This document shows, one piece after another, positions 46,132-55,196 of a stretch of 64,000 nucleotides of DNA (position 1 is its first letter; each line of letters opens with the position of its first letter). Source of the stretch: Chenggangzhangella methanolivorans (GTDB lineage Bacteria > Pseudomonadota > Alphaproteobacteria > Rhizobiales > Methylopilaceae). Under the pieces are notes generated by a model, which was not told the origin of the DNA, searched no databases, and saw nothing but the letters and a program-made list of their open reading frames with translations. The position numbers and the translations under genes were made by a program. The stretch lies in assembly GCF_019797865.1 (NCBI RefSeq), contig NZ_CP081869.1, positions 2,257,501 to 2,321,500 of the forward strand. Direction: 5' to 3'.

Positions 46132-46267
46132 TTCCTCACGAACCCGTAACCCCGAGCGATCGGGTTAGCATTGAAGGTATGCGCTGCCAACCGATCGAGG
46201 GGCCCGGGCGGGCCGAGCCCCATTTGCGCCATCGCTTGGGCGGCGCGCTGAGACGTTTTAGCAACAT

Positions 46268-47746
46268 TCACCTTAACGAAGCGTGCTCAAGCACCATTCG
46301 CCCGACCTCGTCGACGTCGAGGTCGCGCCGCGCGCCCGCAGCCCCGGCCTCAGCCCCGCGCGCGTCCCAGACGATGTAGTCGGCCGCGCGCCGGTCGGGC
46401 ATGCCCGGATGGATCGTGCGCGCCGGCGCGTGGTCGCCATAGACGCACAGCAGTCCCCCGCCCGGCCGGCGCTTCAGCGCCTCGGCGAGCCGGCCGATCA
46501 TCCGGTCGGAGTTTTGGAGATGGCGGGCGTATTGGGCGGCGCCGTCGTTGACGCCCGGCAGGCGCCCCGGCCCCCAGGGCCCGTGGTTCTCGATCGTCAC
46601 GGCGAAGATGAAGAGCGGCCCCTCCGCCGCCTCCACCTCGCCGAGAATCGCCTCCGCGACGGCCGCGTCCCCGACATAGGGGCCGAACCGATCGCTTTCG
46701 GAGAACGCGCTCTGATCCACGAACCGGTCGAAGCCGAGCTTCGGCATGAGCTCGTCTCGGGCGAAGAAGCGGCGGTCATAGGGGTGGAGGAAGACGGTCC
46801 GCCGCCCCGCCGCCTTCATGCGGCGGCCGATCGAGGCCTCCGCGTAATCCTCCGCCACCAGATAGGGGTCGAACACGTCGAAGCCGACCGAGCCGAGCGG
46901 GATCGCGGTGAGGAATCCGAACTCGGCGCGCATGGTGTAGGCGCCCTCCGCCGGAACCCGACAGCGCCCCCAGGCGAGCGCCTCCCTGGACAGCGCGCGA
47001 TAGGCGGCGAGCTCCGGCCCCGCCTCGCCGCGCGCCGCCACGTCGACGAAGCTCTCGCACTGGATCGCGATCACGACGTCGGGCCCCTGTCCTGCGCGGA
47101 GGACGGGGGCCGAGGCGATCGCGGCCCGGGCCTCGGGCGAGGGACGCTCCTGCCGTCGCCAGACCAGCCAGTGCAGCGTCATGGCGGCGCCGAGGCCGAA
47201 GCGCGCGACGTCCGCGTCGAGGTCCGGCCGGGCGCCGACGAGCCCCCGCGCGACGTCCGACGCGGTTTTTGATCGGAGCGCCAGAACCGCGGCCGCGCAG
47301 ACGAGAACCGGGGCCGGCAGAAGCGCCCAGCCGCCCGGCGGCAGGATCGACGGCTCCAGCGCGAACCAGACCACCGTGGCGAGCGCGACCCCGGCGAACA
47401 CGGCGAGCGCGCGCGGCTCCGCGAGCTTCTCGGCGTAATAGAGCCGCGGATGACGGATCGCGAGCTTCACCAGCGCGAAGTCCGAGAACACGACCGGCTC
47501 GCCGAGGATGCGGGCCTTCATGGCGCTGCCCGCCCCGAACAGGAACGCGATCGCGACCGTGACGAAGGCGGCGTGAAACGGACGCCAGGACAGCGCGAAG
47601 GCGCCGGCGAACAGCGCAAGATGAAGCGCCAGGCGAATCGCGAGCGCCCGCCGCGGCGCGCGCAGCCCGCCAAGCGACGGCGGCTGGCTCTCGAGCGTCA
47701 GCGAGACCAAGAAGGAGAGCGCGAAGGCGACGAGGAGAGCGGTCAC
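46268..47746 (-). CDS. LTA synthase/sulfatase-like membrane protein
   Basis: 492-aa alkaline-phosphatase-superfamily enzyme. Five hydrophobic helices fill the first ~190 residues (LVAFALSFLVSLTL, ALHLALFAGAFALSW and others). The catalytic domain begins VVIAIQCESFVDV and has the likely nucleophile Thr in EGAYTMRAEFGFL. HPYDRRFF, ENHGPWGPG and CVYGDHAPA supply metal ligands. Such proteins transfer phosphoglycerol or related groups onto glycans; here it may decorate a capsule (inference). Its start overlaps the kpsC stop. Confidence 0.85.
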   Translation of the reverse strand: MTALLVAFALSFLVSLTLESQPPSLGGLRAPRRALAIRLALHLALFAGAFALSWRPFHAAFVTVAIAFLFGAGSAMKARILGEPVVFSDFALVKLAIRHPRLYYAEKLAEPRALAVFAGVALATVVWFALEPSILPPGGWALLPAPVLVCAAAVLALRSKTASDVARGLVGARPDLDADVARFGLGAAMTLHWLVWRRQERPSPEARAAIASAPVLRAGQGPDVVIAIQCESFVDVAARGEAGPELAAYRALSREALAWGRCRVPAEGAYTMRAEFGFLTAIPLGSVGFDVFDPYLVAEDYAEASIGRRMKAAGRRTVFLHPYDRRFFARDELMPKLGFDRFVDQSAFSESDRFGPYVGDAAVAEAILGEVEAAEGPLFIFAVTIENHGPWGPGRLPGVNDGAAQYARHLQNSDRMIGRLAEALKRRPGGGLLCVYGDHAPARTIHPGMPDRRAADYIVWDARGAEAGAAGARRDLDVDEVGRMVLEHASLR

Positions 47747-49203
47747 CGCAGAAGCCGCCCGATCGGTCCGAGAACGCGATGGCGCGCGAGCGCGTAGGCG
47801 TGGCGCCCCCGCGCCAGGAGCCGCCCCTTCGGCGTATCGGCCTTCGCGCGCGCCTCGGCGAGCCGGTCGAGCGCGGTTTCGGGGCCGCAGGGCAGGCCCG
47901 AGACCGGGTCGCGGTAAAGCGGATAGAGAATCAGCGTCGCCGCCACGAGTTCGTCGAGGCTGCGGCGCCGGCCGCGGCGGGGATGGGGGGCGAGATCCTC
48001 GGTCAGGCCCCAGCCGGCGTAGAACGGCTGGCCGTGGGTCGTCACCTCAAGCCCCCTCAGCAGCGCCTCGAAGCCGCTCAGCGACGTCATGGTCTCGACC
48101 GCGCGGAATTGCGGATAGAGCGCGGCGATCGAGCCTTCGACCACCACCGCGTCGGCGAGGCGGGCGAGGTCGGAGGCCGCCACCGCGCCGCGCCGGTAAC
48201 CGGCGACGACGTCGGGATGGGGCTTGTAGACGATGAAGGCCTCGGGCCGCCGCGCCCGCGCGGCTTCGAGCAGCGCGAGATTGGTGCGCGTCGCGCCCGC
48301 GCCCTTGAGGATCGAGGCGTCGTCCTCGACCTGGCCCGGCACGAGCACGCCGAACCGCCCCTCGGGCACCACCGCGCCGGCGGCCTCGCCGACATTGTAT
48401 TTCGTGACCGCCTCGGCCACGAGCCGCGCCCGGAGCTCCGCCGCGCGAGCGACGAGGCGCGGCCCGATCTCGGCCTCGGCCAGCAGGACCTCGAGGTCGC
48501 TCGGCCGCGAGGGGTCGTAGTAGACGCCGCGTTCGTCGAGCACGAGCGAGAGCGGGCCGACGAAGGCCGAGCCGAGGCCGACGGAGCGCAGAAAACCGTC
48601 CTCCAGCCGCGCGAACGGAGCGCCGGCCTCCCGCGCCGCCGCCTCGACCTTCTCGGTCGGCCGCGACGCCCATGCGACGACCCGCCCATGGCCGCCGGCC
48701 GCGTCCCGCGCCGCCGCCTGCGCCGACGCCGCGAACACCGGCGCGCCGTTGGGGCCGGCGAGGAAGCCCTGCAGGAACGGGCGCTTCCACCGCGTGATCC
48801 CCACCGCATAGGAGCGCCGGGCGAGCCGCGCCCGCGCCTCGAGAATGTCCTGCGCGACGTCGAGCGCGCGCGACAGCGGGATCCGGCGGCGGTCGTAGGG
48901 GTCGAGCCAGACGAGGCCGGGATCGAGCAGGTCCGCGCCGCTCTCGATGAGCAACTCACCCGGCCCGGTTGTGGCGATTAGACGCGCCACAGCCTCGGCG
49001 GCCTCGTCGGCGGTCAAGCCGGGCGGAGGCCCGGGCGGCGCGCCGACGGCCCGATAGCCCAGCGACCGTTTCCGCCGATCTAATTCGACTATTCTTATGG
49101 GGTTTACGGACAGCGTTATCAGCGCGGCCTTTTTCGCAGTCGCAACATCGCGCGCTTCGGCTTCGCGATCGTCTCCGGCGGTCGTTAACACTGCGGTAAT
49201 CAT
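47743..49203 (-). CDS. Capsular polysaccharide biosynthesis protein, KpsC-like (single-domain form)
   Basis: 486-aa glycosyltransferase of the KpsC family, whose full-length members carry tandem beta-Kdo transferase domains that start the poly-Kdo linker of group 2 capsules. Recognisable segments are VGITRWKRPFLQGFLAG, ARLEDGFLRSVGLG, LVLDERGVYYDP, VLVPGQVEDDASILKGA, FIVYKPHPDVVAGYR and MTSLSGFEALLRGLEV. Only one domain-equivalent is present, shorter than the ~650-aa two-domain form. The start is uncertain; ATG 49203 is the best early choice. It diverges from kpsS. Confidence 0.85.
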   Translation of the reverse strand: MITAVLTTAGDDREAEARDVATAKKAALITLSVNPIRIVELDRRKRSLGYRAVGAPPGPPPGLTADEAAEAVARLIATTGPGELLIESGADLLDPGLVWLDPYDRRRIPLSRALDVAQDILEARARLARRSYAVGITRWKRPFLQGFLAGPNGAPVFAASAQAAARDAAGGHGRVVAWASRPTEKVEAAAREAGAPFARLEDGFLRSVGLGSAFVGPLSLVLDERGVYYDPSRPSDLEVLLAEAEIGPRLVARAAELRARLVAEAVTKYNVGEAAGAVVPEGRFGVLVPGQVEDDASILKGAGATRTNLALLEAARARRPEAFIVYKPHPDVVAGYRRGAVAASDLARLADAVVVEGSIAALYPQFRAVETMTSLSGFEALLRGLEVTTHGQPFYAGWGLTEDLAPHPRRGRRRSLDELVAATLILYPLYRDPVSGLPCGPETALDRLAEARAKADTPKGRLLARGRHAYALARHRVLGPIGRLLR

Positions 49204-49499
49204 CGAACGACTACCAAAATGTCGTGTGACCGGACGCGCCGCGATCGCCTCGGCTTCCGCGGACTTCTCCTGCAACCGGCTGGAAATGATTGCGACTTCC
49301 CCGACGCTGTGGTTCAAATGGCTGGTCCGAGGCTTGTCTATGCGATCGACGGTCCAGCGCTAGCCGCGCAGGGCCGAGGATGCAACGCTTGGCTGGCCGA
49401 ATCCGGAAGCGATTGTTCGCAATCGCAACAACCGGACGGACGGGGGCATCGAGAGGACGGGGGCCGCGTTCGAGCGGGGCTCGTTCGCGGGCAGGTTTT
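49204..49499. other. Divergent promoter region between kpsC-like and kpsS-like genes
   Basis: About 300 bases without a supported gene. Its left part extends into relatively AT-rich sequence (CTACCAAAATGTCG near 49210) suited to a promoter. Frames exist across it on both strands but lack codon character and starts with ribosome sites. Confidence 0.45.
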
Positions 49500-50816
49500 A
49501 TGACCGAAGGCGCAGACCAGACCGGGGGGCGGCCAGGCCGCACGTTCCTGTTCCTGCAAGGCCTCGCGTCTCCGTTTTTCGTGCGGCTCGGCCACGCGCT
49601 CAAGGAGCGCGGCTACGGCGTCGCGCGCGTCAATCTTAACCTCGGCGATCGACTGTTCTGGAACATCCCGGGCGCCGTCGACTATCGCGGCGCGTTCGAG
49701 GACTGGCGCGGCTTCCTCTCGCGCTTCATGGACGAGCGCGGCGTGACCGACCTCGTCCTGTTCGGCGACGGGCGCCCCTATCACCGCGTCGCCATCGCCA
49801 CGGCCCAGCTCCGCGGCGTGCGCGTCCACGTGTTCGAGGAAGGCTACTTCCGGCCGAACTGGATCACGCTCGAGGAAGGCGGCGTCAACGGCTTCTCGGG
49901 CCTGCCGCGCGATCCCGAGACGATCGACCGCGTCGCCTCCGAGCTCGCCGAGACGACCGAGCCGACGCCGATCGCCGGCGACATGCGCGCCCGCACCTTC
50001 TGGGACGTGCTCTACAATCTCAGCCAGGTGTTCTTCCCCTACTTCTTCCCGCGCTATCGCCGCTACCGCCCGAACCACTGCCTGGTGGAGTATGGCGGCT
50101 GGCTCGGCCGCATGGTGCGCAAGAAGGCCGAGGCGCGCCGCGCCGAAGCGGTGGAGCGCATGCTGCGCCGGGGCAAGGCGCCTTACTTCCTGCTGCCGCT
50201 CCAGCTCGACAGCGACTACCAGATCCGCCTGCATTCGCCGTTCAGCGCGATGACCGAGGTGGTGGAGTTCGTCGCCCGCTCCTTCGCGGCCCATGCGCCG
50301 GCCAACGCCAAGCTCGTGGTGAAGCTGCATCCGCTCGATAACGGCCTCGTGAACCGCCGCAAGGCGACGCAGATCGCCGCCCACCGCACCGGCCTCGGCG
50401 ACCGCCTGGTCTATCTCGACGGCGGCGACGGCGACCAGCTCGTCCAGAACGCGGCCGGCGTCGTTGTGGTCAACAGCACCATGGGCACCATGGCGCTCGA
50501 GCGCGGCGTGCCCACCATCGCCATCGGTCAGGCGATCTACGACATCGAGGGCATGACCCATCAGGGCACGCTCGAGGGCTTCTGGACCGCGCCGATCGCG
50601 CCGCAGCCGGAGCGCGTGGCCGCCTTCCGCAAGGTCGTGGCGGCCCGCACCCAGCTCAATGGCGGCTTCTACTCGCGCGAGGCGATCAGCATCGCGGTCG
50701 AGAACTCGGTCGCCCGGCTCGCCGAGATGGCCCCTGTCGGTCATGCGCGCCCGGCCGCGATCGAGTGGACGAGCGGCTACCCGCCGGCCGCAGCCTCGGT
50801 CGTTCCGGGCGAGTGA
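49500..50816 (+). CDS. Capsular polysaccharide biosynthesis protein, KpsS-like
   Basis: 438-aa beta-Kdo transferase family protein that works with KpsC on the phospholipid-Kdo linker of capsule. The head RTFLFLQGLASPFFVRLGHAL matches the KpsS opening. VNLNLGDRLFW, LVLFGDGRPYHR, VFEEGYFRPNWITLE and FLLPLQLDSDYQIRLHS follow, and the C-terminal KLHPLDNGLVNRRK and NSTMGTMALERGVPTI are typical. ATG 49500 is chosen; no strong upstream alternative. Its stop overlaps the SDR start. Confidence 0.92.
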   Translation: MTEGADQTGGRPGRTFLFLQGLASPFFVRLGHALKERGYGVARVNLNLGDRLFWNIPGAVDYRGAFEDWRGFLSRFMDERGVTDLVLFGDGRPYHRVAIATAQLRGVRVHVFEEGYFRPNWITLEEGGVNGFSGLPRDPETIDRVASELAETTEPTPIAGDMRARTFWDVLYNLSQVFFPYFFPRYRRYRPNHCLVEYGGWLGRMVRKKAEARRAEAVERMLRRGKAPYFLLPLQLDSDYQIRLHSPFSAMTEVVEFVARSFAAHAPANAKLVVKLHPLDNGLVNRRKATQIAAHRTGLGDRLVYLDGGDGDQLVQNAAGVVVVNSTMGTMALERGVPTIAIGQAIYDIEGMTHQGTLEGFWTAPIAPQPERVAAFRKVVAARTQLNGGFYSREAISIAVENSVARLAEMAPVGHARPAAIEWTSGYPPAAASVVPGE

Positions 50817-51604
50817 CCAACCGCATTTCGAGTTCGATCGTCCTGACAGGCGCCGGTCGCGGGATCGGCGCGGCGCTCGCGCGCGAATACGCCGCCGAGG
50901 GCGCCGCGATGCTGCTGATCGGCCGCGACGCCGGCCGCCTCGAAGAGGTCGCGGCCGATTGCCGGGCCAAGGGCGCGACGGTCGAGACGGCGTCCGTGGA
51001 CGTGGTCGACTCCGACGCGCTCGCGGCCTCCATCCTCGCCTTCGACGCCGCCCATCCGGTCGATGTCGTGATCGCGAACGCCGGCGTGTCGGGCGGCCTC
51101 GAACCGGGCCGCCGCGCCGAGACCTTCGCGACCGCCCAGCGGCAGCTCCGCATCAACCTCGAGGGCATGGTCGCGACCGTGACCCCGCTGATCGAGCCGA
51201 TGCGCGCGCGCAAGCGCGGCCGCATCGCGGTGATGAGCTCGCTCGCGGCGCTTCAGCCGGTCGGCGACACGCCGGCCTACTCCGCCTCCAAGGCCGGCGT
51301 GCTGGCCTGGGGCGAGGCGCTCGGCGACTTCCTCGCGCCTGAGGGAATTTCGGTCAGCGTCATCTGCCCGGGCTTCGTCACCAGCGACATGAGCCAACGC
51401 TATCTCGGGCCGAAGCCCTGGGAGATGTCGGCGGAAGCTGCGGCAAAGCTCATCCGCCGCAAGATCGAGCGCGGCGCGCCGGTCATCGCCTTCCCCTGGC
51501 AGATCGTGGCGGCGATCCGGGCCGGCCGCGCGCTGCCGCGCTTCGTGCGGCGCATGTTCCTCGCGCGCGTGCCGGTCGAGATCGCGCCTGACGCGAAGGG
51601 TTGA
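50813..51604 (+). CDS. SDR family NAD(P)-dependent oxidoreductase
   Basis: 263-aa Rossmann-fold dehydrogenase. The cofactor loop is TGAGRGIGAALA at ~12-23. The structural NAG is in IANAGVSGG, and the catalytic Ser-Tyr-Lys are in MSSLAALQ and YSASKAG. The GTG at 50813 overlaps the kpsS stop (GTGA), so it is co-translated with the capsule gene and probably works on a surface-glycan precursor or lipid; the substrate is unknown. The tail (RAGRALPRFVRRMF) is basic. Confidence 0.92.
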   Translation: MTNRISSSIVLTGAGRGIGAALAREYAAEGAAMLLIGRDAGRLEEVAADCRAKGATVETASVDVVDSDALAASILAFDAAHPVDVVIANAGVSGGLEPGRRAETFATAQRQLRINLEGMVATVTPLIEPMRARKRGRIAVMSSLAALQPVGDTPAYSASKAGVLAWGEALGDFLAPEGISVSVICPGFVTSDMSQRYLGPKPWEMSAEAAAKLIRRKIERGAPVIAFPWQIVAAIRAGRALPRFVRRMFLARVPVEIAPDAKG

Positions 51605-51608
51605 GGCG

Positions 51609-53282
51609 GTGGCGGCCCGCACCGGCGCCGAGATTCTCGTCGACGCGCTGCTCGCCAACGGGCTGAGGCTCGGCTTCGGGGTTCCGGGCGAGAGCTATCT
51701 CGCCGTGCTCGAGGCGATGCGGGCCAAGGGCTTCGACTTCCTCACCTGCCGGCAGGAAGGCGGGGCCGCGATGATGGCGGACGCCGCCGGCAAGCTCACG
51801 GGCCGGCCGGGCCTCTGCTTCGCGACGCGCGGCCCCGGCGCCGCCAACGCCTTCGCAGGCGTGCATGTGGCGGCGCAGGATTCGACCCCGATGATCCTGT
51901 TCGTCGGCCAGATCGCGCGCGGCTTCCGCCACCGCGAGGCGTTTCAGGAGCTCGACCACCGCGCCGTGTTCGGGTCCGTCGCCAAATGGGCGGTCGAGAT
52001 CGACGACGCCGCGCGCATTCCCGAACTCGTCTCCCGCGCGATCCGCGTGGCGACGCAAGGCCGGCCGGGACCCGTGATCATGGCCATGCCCGAGGACATG
52101 CTGGACGAGGCCGCCGAGGTCGCCGACGCGCCGCCCGTCGTCGCGGCAGAGACGTGGCCCGGCCTCACCGACATGGCGGCGCTCCAGAAGCTGCTGTGGG
52201 CCGCCGAGCGCCCGATCGCGCTCGTCGGCGGATCTCGCTGGTCGGAGACCGCGGTCGGCCGCCTCAAGCGCTTCGCGGAGCGGTTCGCGCTGCCTGTGGC
52301 CGCCACCTTCCGACGCCAGATGCTGTTTCCGGCCGACCACGCCTGCTACGCCGGCGATCTCGGCATCGCGCCCAATCCGAAACTGCGCAAGCGGGTCGAG
52401 AACGCCGACCTCGTGCTGCTGATCGGCGGGCGGCTCGGCGAAATGCCGAGCCAGGGCTACGAGGTCCTCTCCGTTCCCGCGCCGCGCCAAAAACTCGTCC
52501 ACGTCCATCCGGACCCGGAGGAGCTCGGCCGGGTCTACCAGCCGGCGCTCGCGATCAACGCCTCGCCGACGGCCTTCGCGGCGGCGCTCGAGGCCGTCCA
52601 GCCGCCGCAGGAGATCGGCTGGCGGGCTGAGACCGAAGCCGCCCGCGCCGACTATCTCGACTGGACCCGCGAGGTTCCGGCCCATCCCGGCGAAGTCCAG
52701 ATGCGCGAGGTGATGGCGGCCTTCGCGACGCTGCCGCCGGACGCGATCGTCACCAACGGCGCGGGCAATTATTCGGGCTGGTTCCACCGCTTCCACCGCG
52801 TCACGCGCTACGGAAGCCAGGCCGCGCCGACCTCTGGCTCGATGGGTTACGGCCTGCCCGGCGCGATCGCGGCCAAGCGCCTCAATCCCGAGCGCGAGGT
52901 GGTGGCGCTTGCGGGCGACGGCTGCTTCCTGATGACCGGGCAGGAGCTCGCGACGGCGGTCCAGTACGGGCTCGGCGTCGTCGCGCTGGTGTTCGACAAC
53001 GGCCAGCTCGGGACGATCCGCATGCATCAGGAGCGCGAATTCCCCGACCGGCCGTTCGCGACCGCGCTTCGGAACCCGGACTTCGCCGACTATGCGCGGG
53101 CCTTCGGCGCGGAAGGGTTTTCGGTCACGAAGGCGGGAGAGTTCGCGGACGCCTTCGGGCTCGCGCGGGCCGCCGCGCTCGAAGGCCGGCCCGCGGTGGT
53201 GCATGTCCGCATCCACCCCGACGCCATCTCGGCGACGAAGACGCTGGACGAAATCCGCGAAGGCAAACCCAAGGGCGACTAA
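51609..53282 (+). CDS. Thiamine pyrophosphate-binding protein (acetolactate synthase-like)
   Basis: 557-aa ThDP enzyme with the three usual domains. The PYR domain holds the catalytic Glu in CRQEGGAAMMADAAGKLTG. The central domain is ALVGGSRWSETAV. The PP domain holds the ThDP motif GDGCFLMTGQELATA ... FDNGQLGTIRMHQE. It resembles IlvB-like lyases but lacks an adjacent small subunit. The start GTG 51609 lies 4 bases after the SDR stop, so the two are probably co-transcribed; substrate unknown. Confidence 0.9.
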   Translation: MAARTGAEILVDALLANGLRLGFGVPGESYLAVLEAMRAKGFDFLTCRQEGGAAMMADAAGKLTGRPGLCFATRGPGAANAFAGVHVAAQDSTPMILFVGQIARGFRHREAFQELDHRAVFGSVAKWAVEIDDAARIPELVSRAIRVATQGRPGPVIMAMPEDMLDEAAEVADAPPVVAAETWPGLTDMAALQKLLWAAERPIALVGGSRWSETAVGRLKRFAERFALPVAATFRRQMLFPADHACYAGDLGIAPNPKLRKRVENADLVLLIGGRLGEMPSQGYEVLSVPAPRQKLVHVHPDPEELGRVYQPALAINASPTAFAAALEAVQPPQEIGWRAETEAARADYLDWTREVPAHPGEVQMREVMAAFATLPPDAIVTNGAGNYSGWFHRFHRVTRYGSQAAPTSGSMGYGLPGAIAAKRLNPEREVVALAGDGCFLMTGQELATAVQYGLGVVALVFDNGQLGTIRMHQEREFPDRPFATALRNPDFADYARAFGAEGFSVTKAGEFADAFGLARAAALEGRPAVVHVRIHPDAISATKTLDEIREGKPKGD

Positions 53283-53290
53283 ACCTCAGC

Positions 53291-53388
53291 CGTCATCCCG
53301 GCCGAAGAGCCGGGATCCAGAACCGAACCGGCCAGCCAGGCTCACGAAGCGCGTCGGCTCTGGATCCCGGGTCAGGCCCGGGATGACG
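53291..53388. repeat. Intergenic inverted-repeat element, family 1 copy E
   Basis: CGTCATCCCGGCCGAAGAGC ... and ... CAGGCCCGGGATGACG, with inner GATCCAGAACCGA / GTCGGCTCTGGATC. Outside the core, AACCTCAGCC and GGCTGAGGTT extend the pairing to about 53282-53399. It lies between the convergent ThDP enzyme and ccmG genes. Confidence 0.88.
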
Positions 53389-53405
53389 GGCTGAGGTTCA
53401 GTCGC

Positions 53406-54011
53406 CTATTTCCCCGCGCCGGCCTTCGCCTTTTCGATTGCGGGCATCAGCTTCACGCGCACCGCCTCTTCCGAGAGCGGCCCCACGAACTTGAACGCGA
53501 TCCGCCCCTGCCCGTCGACCACGAAGGTCTCGGGCACGCCATAGACGCCCCACTCGATCGAGGCGCGGCCGGCGGCGTCCACGCCCACCTTGCCGTAGGG
53601 GTTGCCGAGGCCGCCGAGGAAGCGCCGGGCGTTCTCGGGCGAATCCTTGTAGTTCAGTCCGACGATCGGCAGGCCCTGATCCTTCAGGCGCATCAGCATG
53701 GGATGCTCGTCGCGGCAGGGACCGCACCAGGAGGCAAAGACGTTGACGAGCGTGACCTCGCCAGCCGCGAGGTCGGCGCGCGAGAAGCCCGGCACGGCCG
53801 CGCCGTCGCGGGTCAGGCCCTCGAGGGCGGGCAGCGTCATGTCGGGCGCGGGACGGCCGATGAGGGCGGAAGGGAGCGCCGCGGGGTCGCCGCTGTAGAG
53901 CCGCCCGTAGAGCAGCGCCGCGAGCGCGGCGAAGATCACGAGCGGAATGAGGAGATAGCGGCGCCGGCCCGACGTCGTCCGGGGCGCGTCGCCCGTCCGG
54001 ATCTCGCTCAT
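53406..54011 (-). CDS. ccmG: DsbE family thiol:disulfide interchange protein (cytochrome c maturation)
   Basis: Membrane-anchored periplasmic thioredoxin that keeps apocytochrome c or CcmH thiols reduced. One N-terminal helix (YLLIPLVIFAALAALLYG) precedes a thioredoxin fold. The redox motif is VFASWCGPCRDEH, and GLNYKD, GVYGVPETFVVD and KFVGPLSEEAV are the family's further marks, with cis-Pro in VPET. 201 aa. ATG 54011 overlaps the ccmD stop. Confidence 0.95.
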   Translation of the reverse strand: MSEIRTGDAPRTTSGRRRYLLIPLVIFAALAALLYGRLYSGDPAALPSALIGRPAPDMTLPALEGLTRDGAAVPGFSRADLAAGEVTLVNVFASWCGPCRDEHPMLMRLKDQGLPIVGLNYKDSPENARRFLGGLGNPYGKVGVDAAGRASIEWGVYGVPETFVVDGQGRIAFKFVGPLSEEAVRVKLMPAIEKAKAGAGK

Positions 54012-54166
54012 CGGGCGGACCTGCGGCGCGGGTTCGCGGCCTCGAGCGCCTTCAGGGCGCGGGTCTGGACGCGGTGGTCGACCCATGTCCAGAGGATGAG
54101 GCCCGCCACGACCACGAAGCCGATGCCGTAGGAGGCGGCGATGAAGCCGAAATGGGGGCCGGTCAT
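54008..54166 (-). CDS. ccmD: Haem exporter protein CcmD
   Basis: 52-aa single-helix protein. MTGPHFGFIAASYGIGFVVV and the following hydrophobic stretch form the helix; a basic RVQTRALKALEAANPRRR tail lies in the cytoplasm. CcmD stabilises the CcmABC-haem-CcmE complex. Overlaps both ccmC and ccmG starts and stops (ATGA), the normal operon packing. Confidence 0.92.
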   Translation of the reverse strand: MTGPHFGFIAASYGIGFVVVAGLILWTWVDHRVQTRALKALEAANPRRRSAR

Positions 54167-54924
54167 TCCGCGGGCTCCGGGACGAAGGCGGCGGCCGCCG
54201 TGGTGATGCGCAGCGTGCGCAGGCGTCGGCGGATGAGCTCCGTGCGCATCGCCACGAGATGCAGCGTCAGGAACAGCAGCGTGAAGCCGAGCGCGCAGAC
54301 GAGCAGCGGGATGAGGATCGAGGAGTCCATCGCGGGCTTGCCCGCCCGGATCACCGAGGCCGGCTGGTGCAGCGTGTTCCACCAGTCGACCGAGAACTTG
54401 ATGATCGGGATGTTGATCGAGCCGACGAGCGTGAGGATCGCGCAGGCCTTGGCGGCGCGCGAGGGCTCCTCGATGGCCGAGCGCAACGCCATCAGGCCGA
54501 GATACATCAGGAAGAGGATCAGGAACGAGGTGAGCCGCGCGTCCCACACCCACCAGGTTCCCCACATCGGCTTGCCCCAGAGCGAGCCGGTGGCGAGCGC
54601 GAGGAAGGTGAAGGCCGCGCCGATCGGGGCCGCGGCCTTGGCGGAGACGTCGGCCAGCGGGTGCTTCCAGACGAGCACCCCGACGCTCGCGATCGCCATG
54701 ATGACGAAGCCCATCATGCCGAGCCACGCCGAGGGCACGTGCAGGAACATGATCCGCACCGTTTCGCCCTGCTGGTAGTCGGCGGGCGCGACGAACAGGC
54801 CCTGATAGAGCCCGGCCCCGAGCACGAGCGCGGTCGCGCCGACGAGCCAGGGCGTGGCGCGGCTCGCGAAGGCGTTGAAGCGCGCAGGGTTCGCGAGCGA
54901 GGAGACGGCTGAGATCAGGCCCAT
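54163..54924 (-). CDS. ccmC: Haem ABC transporter permease CcmC
   Basis: Six-helix membrane protein that presents haem to CcmE. The tryptophan-rich WWD motif is WGTWWVWDARLTSFL at ~110-124. Conserved His residues lie in FLHVPSAWLGM before it and in NTLHQPASV after it. 253 aa from ATG 54924 (MGLISAVSSLANP); an in-frame ATG at 54942 adds six residues. Downstream ccmD and ccmG overlap it in the usual order. Confidence 0.95.
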   Translation of the reverse strand: MGLISAVSSLANPARFNAFASRATPWLVGATALVLGAGLYQGLFVAPADYQQGETVRIMFLHVPSAWLGMMGFVIMAIASVGVLVWKHPLADVSAKAAAPIGAAFTFLALATGSLWGKPMWGTWWVWDARLTSFLILFLMYLGLMALRSAIEEPSRAAKACAILTLVGSINIPIIKFSVDWWNTLHQPASVIRAGKPAMDSSILIPLLVCALGFTLLFLTLHLVAMRTELIRRRLRTLRITTAAAAFVPEPAE

Positions 54925-55196
54925 TGGCGAAGCGCTCGTCATCCCGCACGGCGGCGCGAGCCGACGGGCCGGGATCGTCATCAGGTTGAGGCGCCCTCTC
55001 CGGAGCACGGTCCCGGCTCTCCGCTTCGCTTCGGCCGGGACGACGCCGTTTGTTCCGCGTCTAATTAGGACGCCTTGGCGCGCGATGAAACGGTCCTTCC
55101 GTCGCAATCGCTTGAACCACCGCAGTTATGCTCGGCCGAAGGCCAGGTATCCGCGATTTCGGCTCGCTTCGCAGGGCATGACGGGACGCGCGGTCC
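54925..55196. repeat. Palindrome-rich spacer between ccmC and ccmB
   Basis: Contains GTCCCGGC...GCCGGGAC (about 55010-55041), GTCATCCCGC near 54938 and GGCCGGGATCGTCATC near 54967. These resemble degraded family-1 repeat ends but do not form a whole element. The 270-base gap is long for a ccm operon. Confidence 0.5.
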
